From assembly GCA_965220835.1 (NCBI GenBank), contig OZ244842.1, positions 3,720,001 to 3,784,000 of the forward strand: a stretch of DNA of 64,000 nt. Direction: 5' to 3'. Below the pieces are notes generated by a model. It searched no databases. It worked only from the letters and a program-made list of their open reading frames with translations, and was not told the origin of the DNA. The position numbers and the translations under genes are program-made. This stretch comes from Azophilus sp965220835 (GTDB taxonomy: Bacteria > Pseudomonadota > Gammaproteobacteria > Pseudomonadales > Azotimanducaceae). The first letter of the stretch is position 1, and each line of letters starts with the position of its first letter. Below, piece after piece: positions 20,640 to 28,539 of this stretch.

Positions 20640-21170
20640 GTGGTTCACTGCTTCCTAGCCCTAGTTTGCGTCTTGGTCTCCGGGAGTGCGAGCGGCGGTT
20701 GGGAGGCCATGGGACAGTCCTACATTGTCGAGACCCTGGAACAGGAGGTGGTGGCACTGCCGACTGCAAGCACTCGATTTGAAGGGGTGACACGCTACGG
20801 CCAGATAGCGTTTGAAGTTGAGCTGACGGAGGGCCGTCGAAGCTACCGAGTCACCATGGACGGCCAGGACTTTGAGTTCAGCTTGCCCGCGAGTGCGGCC
20901 AGCCGTCACTTCGCATTTGATCCTAGGCGCCGTGCGTTTACGAAGTTGCTGCCGAGCCTTCGCATCGAACTCACCGAGCACACAGATCTCACCCCGCTTG
21001 TCGAGGCACTTCAAGCAACTGGCGTCAATGCGTTTGAGTCCCTCGGGTTCGCGTTCATCGACCTGCCGGAGGACCTGCATCCTGTTGACGCGCTGGCAGT
21101 GGTCAGTGATCTCGAAATGGGCTACTCGGCAACCGTGCGCCTGCCGATGCCGCAGATCTACTTGCAATGA
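20640..21170 (+). CDS. Secreted protein coupled to the downstream protease; possible propeptide-like partner
   Basis: I do not recognise this protein by name. From the GTG at 20640, preceded by GGGAGG at 20628-20633, it encodes 176 residues with a clear signal peptide (MVHCFLALVCVLVSGSASG), so it is probably exported. The mature part is strand-rich, and its tail (SLGFAFIDLPEDLHPVDALA then ATVRLPMPQIYL) recalls the compact propeptide/I9-like inhibitors of subtilisins. The stop overlaps the protease start as ATGA, showing tight translational coupling. An in-frame ATG at 20598 would give a longer form without an obvious signal. A separate, trans-acting chaperone or inhibitor of the protease is my inference. 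Confidence 0.6.
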   Translation: MVHCFLALVCVLVSGSASGGWEAMGQSYIVETLEQEVVALPTASTRFEGVTRYGQIAFEVELTEGRRSYRVTMDGQDFEFSLPASAASRHFAFDPRRRAFTKLLPSLRIELTEHTDLTPLVEALQATGVNAFESLGFAFIDLPEDLHPVDALAVVSDLEMGYSATVRLPMPQIYLQ

Positions 21171-23701
21171 GGCAGTTTGTTGCAGGTTTCTCGCTAGCGC
21201 TGCTACTGCACGGATGCGGTGGCGGGTCGGGTCAGGCGCCGCCTCCCCCTCCCCCTCCCCCTCCCCCGACCGCGTCTTTGGTGGTTGCTGAAGATACTCG
21301 CGTCAACGAAGCGGACAACCCGCTGGTGGTGGTTTCCCTCTCCCTGGACCGGCCGGCAACCGGCACAGTCAGCGCATCCGCCACTATCGCTGGCACCGCA
21401 ACCAATGGTTACGACTATGTCGTCAGTGGTGACCAATTCGAGATTGCTTTTGGGGAAAGCTCGGCCAGCATTGAGCTGGACATCTATCGCGACTTTGACG
21501 AAGAGGAAGATGAAACGATAACCCTTGAGCTTGGCGGCCTCACGGGGGAAGCCGTGCTGGGTGAGGAGACTTCGGTTACAGTGGAGATTGTTGACGGTGG
21601 CGGTTCCTTCAACCTCAAGACCTATCAACCTCCTGAACCCGAGTCTCAGATCTCCGAGGTAGGTGTCTTCCTGCTGCCTTTCTTTGACACTCGCATGTTT
21701 GTTACGTTTGCAGTTGCCTTCGAGACTCTTGAACCCATGAGTGTGACTGGGGAAATTGCCTCTGATCCAGAGTTTGCCCAAGGCGTGCGCATCATCCATG
21801 AGAGCAATCACACTACCGAAGAGTTAGAAGCCCTAAGGGGTACGGAACAAGTAGGCCTGATTCAGGGTGATATTGTCTTGCCCCTCGGGGACCTAAAGCC
21901 GGATACCCACTACTACCTCAGATTCTATGGTGGCGATGCGCCGTTCACCCTCACAGACTTCCCAACTGCGGGCCGCAGGCATACGGGCTTTGGCGGTTTC
22001 GTAACCAACAGCCAAGGCGCGGTGCGCACGCGTTGCTTTGTTGATGCACGAATTGCGGATCCAACCGGGGCGGACCCCCTGTTCACGGAGCAATGGCATC
22101 TCGTCAACACCGGGCAGTCCAGCTTTTCCGACTCGCCGGGTGTTTCCGGCGCGGACTTGAGAATGAACCAAGCGATTGAAGACGGAAGAAGCGGCCGCGG
22201 CGTCAGGGTGGCAGTTTACGACACCGGGCTGGAGATATGCCATCCCGACTTGGCAGCCAACGTGGTTGCGGGCGAATCGCACAGATTCCCTGGATACCTG
22301 CCTTTTGGTTCGGATCGCACCGATCCCTTCAACCACACGACACTCGGCGACCACGGTACCAGCGTCGCCGGCGTGTTGGCGGCTTCCGCCAATAACGGCC
22401 TTGGCGGGCGCGGGGTCGCACCCGAAGTGGATCTCGTTGGCTACAGTTTTACAGGAGGCCTGTTCGAAGCCTTGGGCGGGAGCACGGTGGACCCCAATTC
22501 GGCCAGCATGCACGTGTTCAACATGAGTTTCGGCACAATTGCGCTATACCGTTTGGAAGACCGTTCTGGCCTTTTGCGGCGTGGCACTAGCGAGCTGCGC
22601 GAAAGCTTGGGGGCTCTGTATGTCAAAAGTGCCGGTAACTACTTTGAACAATCTCCTGGTGACCATTGCTGGGTCCTACACCCGCTCAACCACGACCTTG
22701 GCTGCCTCAGCAGCCACTCCGACCCAATGCAAGGCTTGCCCTATGTCCTCACCATCGGCGGGTTCAATGCGTCCGACGTCAAGGCGTCATACGCTTCGGC
22801 CGGCGCCAATCTCTGGGTGGTGGGGCCGTCTGGTGAAGGGGGCCAATCAGGCCCTGGCATTATAACCACCGATCAAACAGGCAGGGGCTCGGGCTACAGT
22901 CTTTTCAAAACGGCCAGCCGCCTTAATGCAGACCATCCGGCCAACCCCGATGGGGACTACACCAGCGCTTTTGGCGGCACCTCTTCCGCGGCCCCAGCTG
23001 TGGCGGGCGTCGTCGCCCTGCTTCTGGAAGCCAAGCCTGCGCTGACGTGGCGTGACGTCAAGCACTTGCTAGCGGCCTCAGCGCGCCAAATCGACCCAGA
23101 GAAACGGGCGGTGCGCTTCGCGCTAGCAGGACATCCCTACGTTGCCCAACACAGTTGGGTGACCAATGCGGCGGGCTACAGATTTCACAACTGGTACGGG
23201 TTTGGTGCGGCATCGGTTGATGCGGCCATCGCACTAACGCAGACGCACCAGCCCGGCAGCCTCGGGGAATTCACGGAAAGCGATTGGTTTGCGAATCCCA
23301 TGGTTGGTGAAGAGGGCGTGTCCATTCCAGATGCCGACGGTCGAGGCGTGTCTGAGTCCGTCATTGTTGAAGGGCTGCCGGAAGCGGCTAACATTGAAGC
23401 CGTGATACTTGAGATCTCTGCCCGCCACGAGTACCTGCGCGAATTTGGCATGACACTCATCTCGCCTTCCGGCACGCCGAACGTCATCAATCCGCCCTTC
23501 AATCGCTTACTCGATGTTGTTTCCGTGTTGGAGGGTTGGCAAATCTTGAGCAATGCCTTTTACGGCGAGTCGCCCAACGGCGAGTGGACCTTGCAAGTTG
23601 TCGATGTTGACGAGGGAGATGTGGGGAGCCTGACTGACTGGCGCCTCAAGTTTCATTACGGCGAACACGGAGAAGGCGCGGTGGCTCCGCAACCAAGATA
23701 G
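21167..23701 (+). CDS. Subtilisin/kexin-like serine protease lipoprotein (Calx-beta, S8, P domain)
   Basis: This 844-residue protein begins with a lipoprotein signal (FSLALLLHGC, Cys17), a ten-proline linker, and a Calx-beta-like domain (about 37-145). A region without a clear match follows to about residue 300. The S8 catalytic domain has Asp352 (VAVYDTGLEICHPDL), His396 (DHGTSVAGVLAA), oxyanion Asn491 (SAGN) and Ser606 (GGTSSAAPAVAGVVALLL). The C-terminus (about 720-840, with ISARHEYLREFGMTLISPSG and SPNGEWTLQVVD) is a proprotein-convertase P domain. It is probably attached to the outer membrane. No internal propeptide is evident, which fits a role for the coupled upstream protein. The proline tract is built from a CTCCCC hexamer repeat. 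Confidence 0.9.
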   Translation: MRQFVAGFSLALLLHGCGGGSGQAPPPPPPPPPPTASLVVAEDTRVNEADNPLVVVSLSLDRPATGTVSASATIAGTATNGYDYVVSGDQFEIAFGESSASIELDIYRDFDEEEDETITLELGGLTGEAVLGEETSVTVEIVDGGGSFNLKTYQPPEPESQISEVGVFLLPFFDTRMFVTFAVAFETLEPMSVTGEIASDPEFAQGVRIIHESNHTTEELEALRGTEQVGLIQGDIVLPLGDLKPDTHYYLRFYGGDAPFTLTDFPTAGRRHTGFGGFVTNSQGAVRTRCFVDARIADPTGADPLFTEQWHLVNTGQSSFSDSPGVSGADLRMNQAIEDGRSGRGVRVAVYDTGLEICHPDLAANVVAGESHRFPGYLPFGSDRTDPFNHTTLGDHGTSVAGVLAASANNGLGGRGVAPEVDLVGYSFTGGLFEALGGSTVDPNSASMHVFNMSFGTIALYRLEDRSGLLRRGTSELRESLGALYVKSAGNYFEQSPGDHCWVLHPLNHDLGCLSSHSDPMQGLPYVLTIGGFNASDVKASYASAGANLWVVGPSGEGGQSGPGIITTDQTGRGSGYSLFKTASRLNADHPANPDGDYTSAFGGTSSAAPAVAGVVALLLEAKPALTWRDVKHLLAASARQIDPEKRAVRFALAGHPYVAQHSWVTNAAGYRFHNWYGFGAASVDAAIALTQTHQPGSLGEFTESDWFANPMVGEEGVSIPDADGRGVSESVIVEGLPEAANIEAVILEISARHEYLREFGMTLISPSGTPNVINPPFNRLLDVVSVLEGWQILSNAFYGESPNGEWTLQVVDVDEGDVGSLTDWRLKFHYGEHGEGAVAPQPR

Positions 23702-23727
23702 CCTGATCGGTCGGCTTGGACCACATG

Positions 23728-24000
23728 TCATGGGCGGCTGGGGTCACAGGGCGCGAACGGTTCAGTTGCCGCTAACCGTCGATTCATCGTTGTCCTGTCG
23801 AGTTCCCCCGCCAACACCCCGGTCGCCCTCCCGCCGGCTTCAAGTGCAGCTCTCGTGGCGGCTTGGTCCGCGCCCTTTGCAGCGCCGGAAACCACCGTTC
23901 TCCCGGCTTTGCTCGCCATCGATGCAACATCATGCGTGCAATTGACCAGCGGTTCGTCCTCGCTGCGCGACCCCACGATCGCCAGCCCAGGCGAACGCAT
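23728..24000 (-). pseudogene. DprA/SMF-like Rossmann protein remnant
   Basis: A 90-residue frame keeps only the nucleotide-binding core of a DprA-like protein. It shows LAIVGSRSEDEP, then ASKAGRTVVSGAAKGADQAA and ALEAGGRATGVLAGELDRTT, in the order and spacing of DprA-like proteins (normally 280 residues or more). The N-terminal and C-terminal parts are missing and neither neighbouring frame restores them. It lies in the gap that separates glpU from the protease cassette, and is best read as a decayed fragment of an acquired gene. Confidence 0.55.
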
Positions 24001-24226
24001 GACTTCACAGCCTGGGTGTTGAGAGACAATTCACTCATCATCCCGCACCCCCGGCAGCAGCAAGTGCGAGCGGCACAACTTCGCCGCTCGCTCTACGTTG
24101 CAACTCCCAAGCCGCAACGGTGAAGGTCCATCAGGAATCCACAATGTCATCCACTAACGTACTGGCGTGGGGAGAATAACCTGTTCGTTGATGCTAACCC
24201 GCCAAAAGCCAGCCGATTCTGCCGAG

Positions 24227-24499
24227 CTACCCCTTGCTCATCACCAGCGCCGCATAGCTGAGGCTTAGCGCGCTGGCTAAGGCCACCGGCAGGTCGGTGG
24301 CGGCGAGCCAGGCGATGTGGATGAAGGCGCTGCCCAGCAGGCTGATGAAGAAGCGGTCGCCCCGGGTGGTGGCCATGGGCAGGAAGCCGCGCCGTGACCC
24401 CGTCGGCCAGCGAATTTCCGCCAGCGTCATCACCGCCAAGCCAAGGCCCACGGCGGCGAAGAACAGGGCCGTCTGCCATGTCCACGCCATCCAAGCCAT
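24227..24499 (-). CDS. glpU: DUF2160 membrane subunit of the glycerol ABC importer, GlpU-like
   Basis: This small membrane protein has 90 residues and about three hydrophobic segments, with TWQTALFFAAVGLGLAVMTL and the central LPMATTRGDRFFISLLGSAF, which is characteristic of the DUF2160 family found in glycerol importer operons. Its ATG overlaps the stop of the glpQ-like permease as TGATG. The role is not established; it is thought to accompany the permeases. In intact loci the binding protein gene comes next, but here the next gene on this strand is 4 kb away. Confidence 0.8.
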   Translation of the reverse strand: MAWMAWTWQTALFFAAVGLGLAVMTLAEIRWPTGSRRGFLPMATTRGDRFFISLLGSAFIHIAWLAATDLPVALASALSLSYAALVMSKG

Positions 24500-25308
24500 C
24501 ACACCCGCCCCATGGCGAAGCCCTTGACCAGATGGCGGCGCACGAACCAGACCACCGCCAGCCCCGGCAGGATGGTCAGCACTCCGGCGGCGGCCAGCAC
24601 GCCCCAATCGAGCCCGGAGGCGCTCACCGTGCGGGTCATCGCGACCACGATGGGCTTGGCTTCGCTGGCGGTCAAAGTGCGGGCGATCAGCAGTTCCACC
24701 CAGCTGAACATGAAGCAGAAGAACAGGGTGACGCCGATGCCGCCGCGAACCACGGGAATGAAGATGCGGAAGAAGAAGAACGGGAAGGAGTGCCCGTCGA
24801 TGGCCGCCATCTCGTCGAGTTCCTTGGGCACCGCGGAAACGAAACCCTCCAGAATCCATACTGCCAAGGGCACGGTGAACAGGCAGTGGGCCAAGGCCAC
24901 CGCCAACGGCGTGTCAAACAGGCCGACGGCGGAGTAGAGCTGGAAGAACGGCAGCAGGAACACCGCTGGCGGCGCCATGCGATTGGTCAGCAACCAGAAG
25001 AAGAGCTGCTTGTCGCCCAGGAATCGGTAGCGCGAGAACGCATAAGCGGCCGGCAGCGCCACCGTGATGGACAGCACGGCGTTGAGGCTGACGTAAGTGA
25101 GGGAGTTGATGAAGGCCCCGTACCACGCTGGGTTGGTCGCGATTTCCACGAAGTTGGCCAACGTTGGGTTGCTGGGCACAAGCTCCAATCCGCCCAAAAT
25201 GTCCCGGTTGGGCCGGACCGCCATGCTGATCAGCCAGTACAGGGGCACCAGCAGAAACAGGCAGTAGAGATACAGGCTCCAATGGGCCTTGCCGTTGGGG
25301 GCGCTCAT
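24499..25308 (-). CDS. glpQ: Glycerol ABC importer permease, GlpQ-like
   Basis: This is an inner-membrane permease of the MalG-type carbohydrate importer family, 269 residues with six predicted membrane segments. The cytoplasmic EAA loop that docks the ATPases is clear (PKELDEMAAIDGHSFPFFF then RIFIPVVRGG, about residues 180-210). The N-terminus (YCLFLLVPLYWLISMAVRPN) also matches the family. It starts with ATG 15 bases after the GlpP-like gene and overlaps glpU by one base, so glpTPQU is one tightly packed unit. In this system the permeases act as a GlpP-GlpQ heterodimer. Confidence 0.9.
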   Translation of the reverse strand: MSAPNGKAHWSLYLYCLFLLVPLYWLISMAVRPNRDILGGLELVPSNPTLANFVEIATNPAWYGAFINSLTYVSLNAVLSITVALPAAYAFSRYRFLGDKQLFFWLLTNRMAPPAVFLLPFFQLYSAVGLFDTPLAVALAHCLFTVPLAVWILEGFVSAVPKELDEMAAIDGHSFPFFFFRIFIPVVRGGIGVTLFFCFMFSWVELLIARTLTASEAKPIVVAMTRTVSASGLDWGVLAAAGVLTILPGLAVVWFVRRHLVKGFAMGRV

Positions 25309-25323
25309 GACGCGTGCCGACTG

Positions 25324-26190
25324 CTAGGCGGTTTCATCGCCGCGCTTCATCACGCTGGTGTAGAACAGCCAGCACAGCAGCAGGATCAGCAGGAAGTAGA
25401 GCACCGAGAACGCCGCCGCCGGCCCCAAGTCAAACTGGCCGACCGCCATGCTGGTGAGGTACTGGCTTAAGAATGTGGTGCTCGCACCGGGCCCGCCGCC
25501 GGTCAGCACGAAGGGTTCGGTGTAGATCATCAGGCTGTCCATCAGCCGCAGCAGCACGGCGATGGTCAGCACGGACTTCAAGTGCGGCAGCTGCACATGG
25601 CGGAACACTTGCCAGCGGCTCGCCCCGTCAAGTTCCGCGGCTTGGTAGTAGGCTGGCGGAATGGCCGCCAAGCCGGCAAAGCAGAGCAGTGCCACCAACG
25701 ACGTCCAATGCCACACGTCCATCAATGCCAAGGTGATCCAAGCGTCGAGGGCGGAACTCGTGTAGTTGTACGACACCCCGAGGGCCGTGACCGCTGCGCC
25801 CAGCAGGCCGATGTCCGGACGGGCGAAAATCTGCCAAATGACGCCTACCACATTCCAGGGAATCAGCAGCGGCACCGCCAGCACGATGAGAAAGACCACC
25901 GTCTTCCGGCCCTGCAAGGGGATGCACCGGGCAATCCAGACGCCCAAGGGAATCTCCAAGGCCAACACCAAGGCACTGAAGCCCAGCTGCCGCGCCAGCG
26001 CTTCCAGGAAACGGGGATCCCGCAAGGTCTCCCGATACCAGTCGAGGCCCACAAAGAGCCGCGTGTGCACATCGAATATGTCCTGCACGGAGTAGTTGAC
26101 CACGGTCATTAAGGGGGCGATGGCGGTGAAGGCCACCACCAGCACCACCGGCGCCACCGCCAGCCAAGCCTTGTTGTTAGCCCGCTGCAT
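25324..26190 (-). CDS. glpP: Glycerol ABC importer permease, GlpP-like
   Basis: This is the MalF-type permease partner of the GlpQ-like protein: 288 residues with six membrane segments and the EAA loop YQAAELDGASRWQVFRHVQL (about residues 190-210). The N-terminus starts with a short cytoplasmic basic segment before LAVAPVVLVVAFTAIAPLM. Its ATG lies inside the 3' end of the ATPase gene (14-base overlap), a sign of translational coupling. Substrate assignment to glycerol rests on the whole set of ATPases, DUF2160 protein and binding protein, not on this gene alone. Confidence 0.9.
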   Translation of the reverse strand: MQRANNKAWLAVAPVVLVVAFTAIAPLMTVVNYSVQDIFDVHTRLFVGLDWYRETLRDPRFLEALARQLGFSALVLALEIPLGVWIARCIPLQGRKTVVFLIVLAVPLLIPWNVVGVIWQIFARPDIGLLGAAVTALGVSYNYTSSALDAWITLALMDVWHWTSLVALLCFAGLAAIPPAYYQAAELDGASRWQVFRHVQLPHLKSVLTIAVLLRLMDSLMIYTEPFVLTGGGPGASTTFLSQYLTSMAVGQFDLGPAAAFSVLYFLLILLLCWLFYTSVMKRGDETA

Positions 26191-27241
26191 CGTTCACCAG
26201 CCAGCCATCGCGGTAGAGTAGGATTCGGTACGGGTCAATGTGCAAGCGGGCCTGCTTCCCAATCGGGCCGTCCAAGCGTTGCTGCACGTGGATCACCTTG
26301 CCATGCAATGCCGCGGTCACCAGCCCAGTGGTCGCACCATTGAGTGTGCCGAGCGGCCGCGTGTTGCTTACGGCCACGGGCACGCCTTGGTCGCCAACCG
26401 CCGCCCATTCGGGGCGAAAGCCCAAAGTGCAGGGTCCGTCCGCCGACGCGGTCGAGCCAAGCACTTGGCCGTTGCAGCGGATGCTTCCCGCCGCAACCTC
26501 GCCGTCCACCAAGTTCATGCCGGGTGAGCCGATGAAACGGGCCACCGCCTCGTGGGCTGGCCGTTCGTAAAGGGCTTCAGGAGTGCCGGTTTGCAGCACC
26601 TTGCCTTGGTGCAGCAGGGTGATGCGTTCAGCGAAGGTGAGGGCTTCCGTCTGGTCATGAGTGACATAGATCATGGTCAGCCCGAGTTCCCCCTGCACGG
26701 CTTTAAGCGCTTGGCGCAGCCGCCACTTGGCGGCAGGCTCCACGGCAGTCAGGGGCTCATCGAGCAGCACCAAGGCCACGTCCGGGCGCACCAATGCCCG
26801 GCCGATGGCGGTCAGTTGCTTCTCAAACAACGAGAGCCGCTTGGGCTTGCGGGTGAGCAGTGCGTCAATGGACAGCAGTTTCGCCACCTCGCCAACGCGT
26901 CGGCGAACCGCAGCGGCGCTCCAGCCCCGATTGACCAGCGGGAAGCCGAGATTGCCCGCCACGTCCAAGGCGGGGTAAAGCACGGGAAACTGAAACACCT
27001 GCGCCACATGGCGCTCGGCAGGGCTGGCCCCTGTGACGTCGCGTCCATCAAAAGCGATGGTCCCGGCGATAGGGCGCAGCAGGCCTGCCAGCAGATGCAG
27101 CAGCGTCGTCTTGCCCGCCCCCGACCCGCCTAGAACCGCATGGGCCTCCCCGTCGCCGAGTTCTAGGTCAACGCCCTCAAGGACCGGCGCGGCGCCCGGT
27201 TCGTAGCGATGGTGCAATCCGCAAGCTCGAATGGAGGCCAA
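26177..27241 (-). CDS. glpT: Glycerol ABC importer ATPase, GlpT-like (degenerate signature motif)
   Basis: This is an ABC ATPase of about 354 residues with a C-terminal TOBE domain. Walker A is GGSGAGKTT, the Q-loop region AQVFQFPVLYP, Walker B LVLLDEP and the H-loop YVTHDQTEALTFAE. The ABC signature LSGGQ is replaced by LSLFEKQ, and the D-loop reads AVEPAAK. FIGSPGMN and AQVFQFPVLY are typical of GlpT. No ATG is available near the start. I chose TTG at 27241, which has AAGGGC nine bases upstream; a TTG at 27298 would add 19 unrelated residues. Its usual upstream partner glpS is 11.5 kb away, beyond the aromatic cluster, so a junction lies just upstream of this gene. Confidence 0.88.
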   Translation of the reverse strand: MASIRACGLHHRYEPGAAPVLEGVDLELGDGEAHAVLGGSGAGKTTLLHLLAGLLRPIAGTIAFDGRDVTGASPAERHVAQVFQFPVLYPALDVAGNLGFPLVNRGWSAAAVRRRVGEVAKLLSIDALLTRKPKRLSLFEKQLTAIGRALVRPDVALVLLDEPLTAVEPAAKWRLRQALKAVQGELGLTMIYVTHDQTEALTFAERITLLHQGKVLQTGTPEALYERPAHEAVARFIGSPGMNLVDGEVAAGSIRCNGQVLGSTASADGPCTLGFRPEWAAVGDQGVPVAVSNTRPLGTLNGATTGLVTAALHGKVIHVQQRLDGPIGKQARLHIDPYRILLYRDGWLVNDAAG

Positions 27242-27298
27242 GACAACAGCCCTTGGAGTGATCGAGTCACTTTGGCCCAAGCGTGGGAAGCGAATCAA

Positions 27299-27654
27299 GG
27301 GTTCGTTTGGAATTCACCAATTCTCATTATGGACTCAAGTCGAGCATCCAGATCCCCATCTAGGGTGCGAACGCGCACCTTCGGTGCTTGTCGGTTCGGG
27401 ACGCCCTCGCTCCGGAGAGGGAACCCCGGAGCGAGGGCGTCCCGCCCTCGAAGGAATTCCTTACAGACAACAAAGTGCGTTTGTGGGCGCAGGCGTCGCG
27501 GGCTGGAGCACGTTAGGAGGCATGAATGAGAGTTGCCGTTGGAGTTCCGGTGACGCAGAAGTCCGCTACCGCAGAGCACCGAGCGGGCACGCAGTATTCT
27601 TGAGCCGCATAGAGCTAAGGTTCGCCTTGCAGCAACGCGATAGTGTTGCCCTGT
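27299..27654. other. Intergenic junction between glpT and the aromatic cluster
   Basis: This 356-base gap has no credible gene. It contains a strong perfect inverted repeat (27398-27443) flanked by shorter hairpin modules such as GCACCTTCGGTGC near 27375. It lies at one edge of the block that separates glpS from glpT. No transposase, tRNA or obvious target duplication was seen. Confidence 0.5.
27398..27443. repeat. 18-bp perfect inverted repeat of the dispersed hairpin family
   Basis: Arms GGGACGCCCTCGCTCCGG (27398-27415) and its exact reverse complement (27426-27443) flank a 10-base loop. Related copies of the same core (CGCCCTCGCTCC / GGAGCGAGGGC) occur at 63089-63104 and 63137-63147. It lies at the 3' end of the aromatic operon, where it could end transcription or stabilise mRNA; that is inference. 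Confidence 0.8.
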
Positions 27655-28521
27655 TCAACCCGCTCCACCCTTGGCATCCAGCTCAGCCCACCAGTCACCC
27701 CCTAGCGCGACGCGGCGAACGGCGACTGTGTCCGTCGGGTCGTGCCCGACATCGTGCGCGGGGGCCGGAACGACCTGTACGGTGTTGGTCAGGCGGCCGA
27801 GACCGGTCACCTCCACCTCGACCACGTCGCCGGGTTGCATGGGCCGTGAGTTCGCGGGTGTGCCGGTCAGTATGATGTCGCCGGGCAGCAAGGTGATGTG
27901 GCGGGACAGGTCCGCCAACTGGTAGTCGATGCCGAAGGTCATCTCGCTGACATCGCCTTGCTGGACGACAGCGCCGTTTAGGTAGGTGCGCAGGGTCGAT
28001 TCGCGGACGTCGACACCACGCACGATGCCGGGTCCGAGGGGGCAGAACCCGTCCATGCCTTTCACCCGGGTCATCCCGCCCGCATCAGTGTCGCGGAAGT
28101 CCTGGGCGCCGACATCGTTGGCCGGCGCGAACCCCGCGATGTAGTTCCACGACTCCTCGCGCGGCACGTTTTTCATCGGGGCGCCGATGATCGCCGCCAC
28201 CTCCCCTTCATAGTTGAGGTACTGGCAATTGTCGGGGCGATTGAGCATGCCGCGATGGGCGTTGACCGCCGTGACCGGCTTCTGGAAGTAGGTTGGGGTG
28301 ACCAGATCGGGCGCCCGGAACTCGATGCGGCGCGACTCATAGTTCAGGTGGATGCAGATTATTTTCGTGGGATCGCAGGGGGGCAGATAGACAGCTTCGG
28401 CTTCGACCACCCGGCGGCCGTCCATCAGCACGAGTTCCTCGCCGTCCACCGTCGTCCACTCCGGCCGGCCTTGGACCAGGATGCGACGTTGTTCGAATCG
28501 GTCGCCCTTCAATACGTTCAT
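27655..28521 (-). CDS. Fumarylacetoacetate hydrolase family protein (HpaG-like)
   Basis: This is an enzyme of the FAH superfamily, which cleaves or decarboxylates diketo or oxo acids formed after aromatic ring opening. Family marks are YFQKPVTAVNAHRGMLNRP, the metal-binding LNYEGEVAAIIGA (Glu-Glu type), the ANDVGAQDFR segment, and GDIILTGTPANSRPM. Length is 288 residues. In the neighbouring pathway it would act on the product of the aldehyde dehydrogenase, like HpaG in homoprotocatechuate degradation, but a hydrolase role is equally possible. It starts with ATG, 18 bases after the dehydrogenase gene, and is the last gene of the minus-strand catabolic operon. Confidence 0.85.
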   Translation of the reverse strand: MNVLKGDRFEQRRILVQGRPEWTTVDGEELVLMDGRRVVEAEAVYLPPCDPTKIICIHLNYESRRIEFRAPDLVTPTYFQKPVTAVNAHRGMLNRPDNCQYLNYEGEVAAIIGAPMKNVPREESWNYIAGFAPANDVGAQDFRDTDAGGMTRVKGMDGFCPLGPGIVRGVDVRESTLRTYLNGAVVQQGDVSEMTFGIDYQLADLSRHITLLPGDIILTGTPANSRPMQPGDVVEVEVTGLGRLTNTVQVVPAPAHDVGHDPTDTVAVRRVALGGDWWAELDAKGGAG

Positions 28522-28539
28522 GTTCTTCTCCGTCGTTCG

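Noticed and set aside
24500..24859. Extension of the DUF2160 frame into the permease gene
   Set aside because: The extra residues are a shadow of glpQ; the ATG at 24499 with TGATG overlap is the real start.
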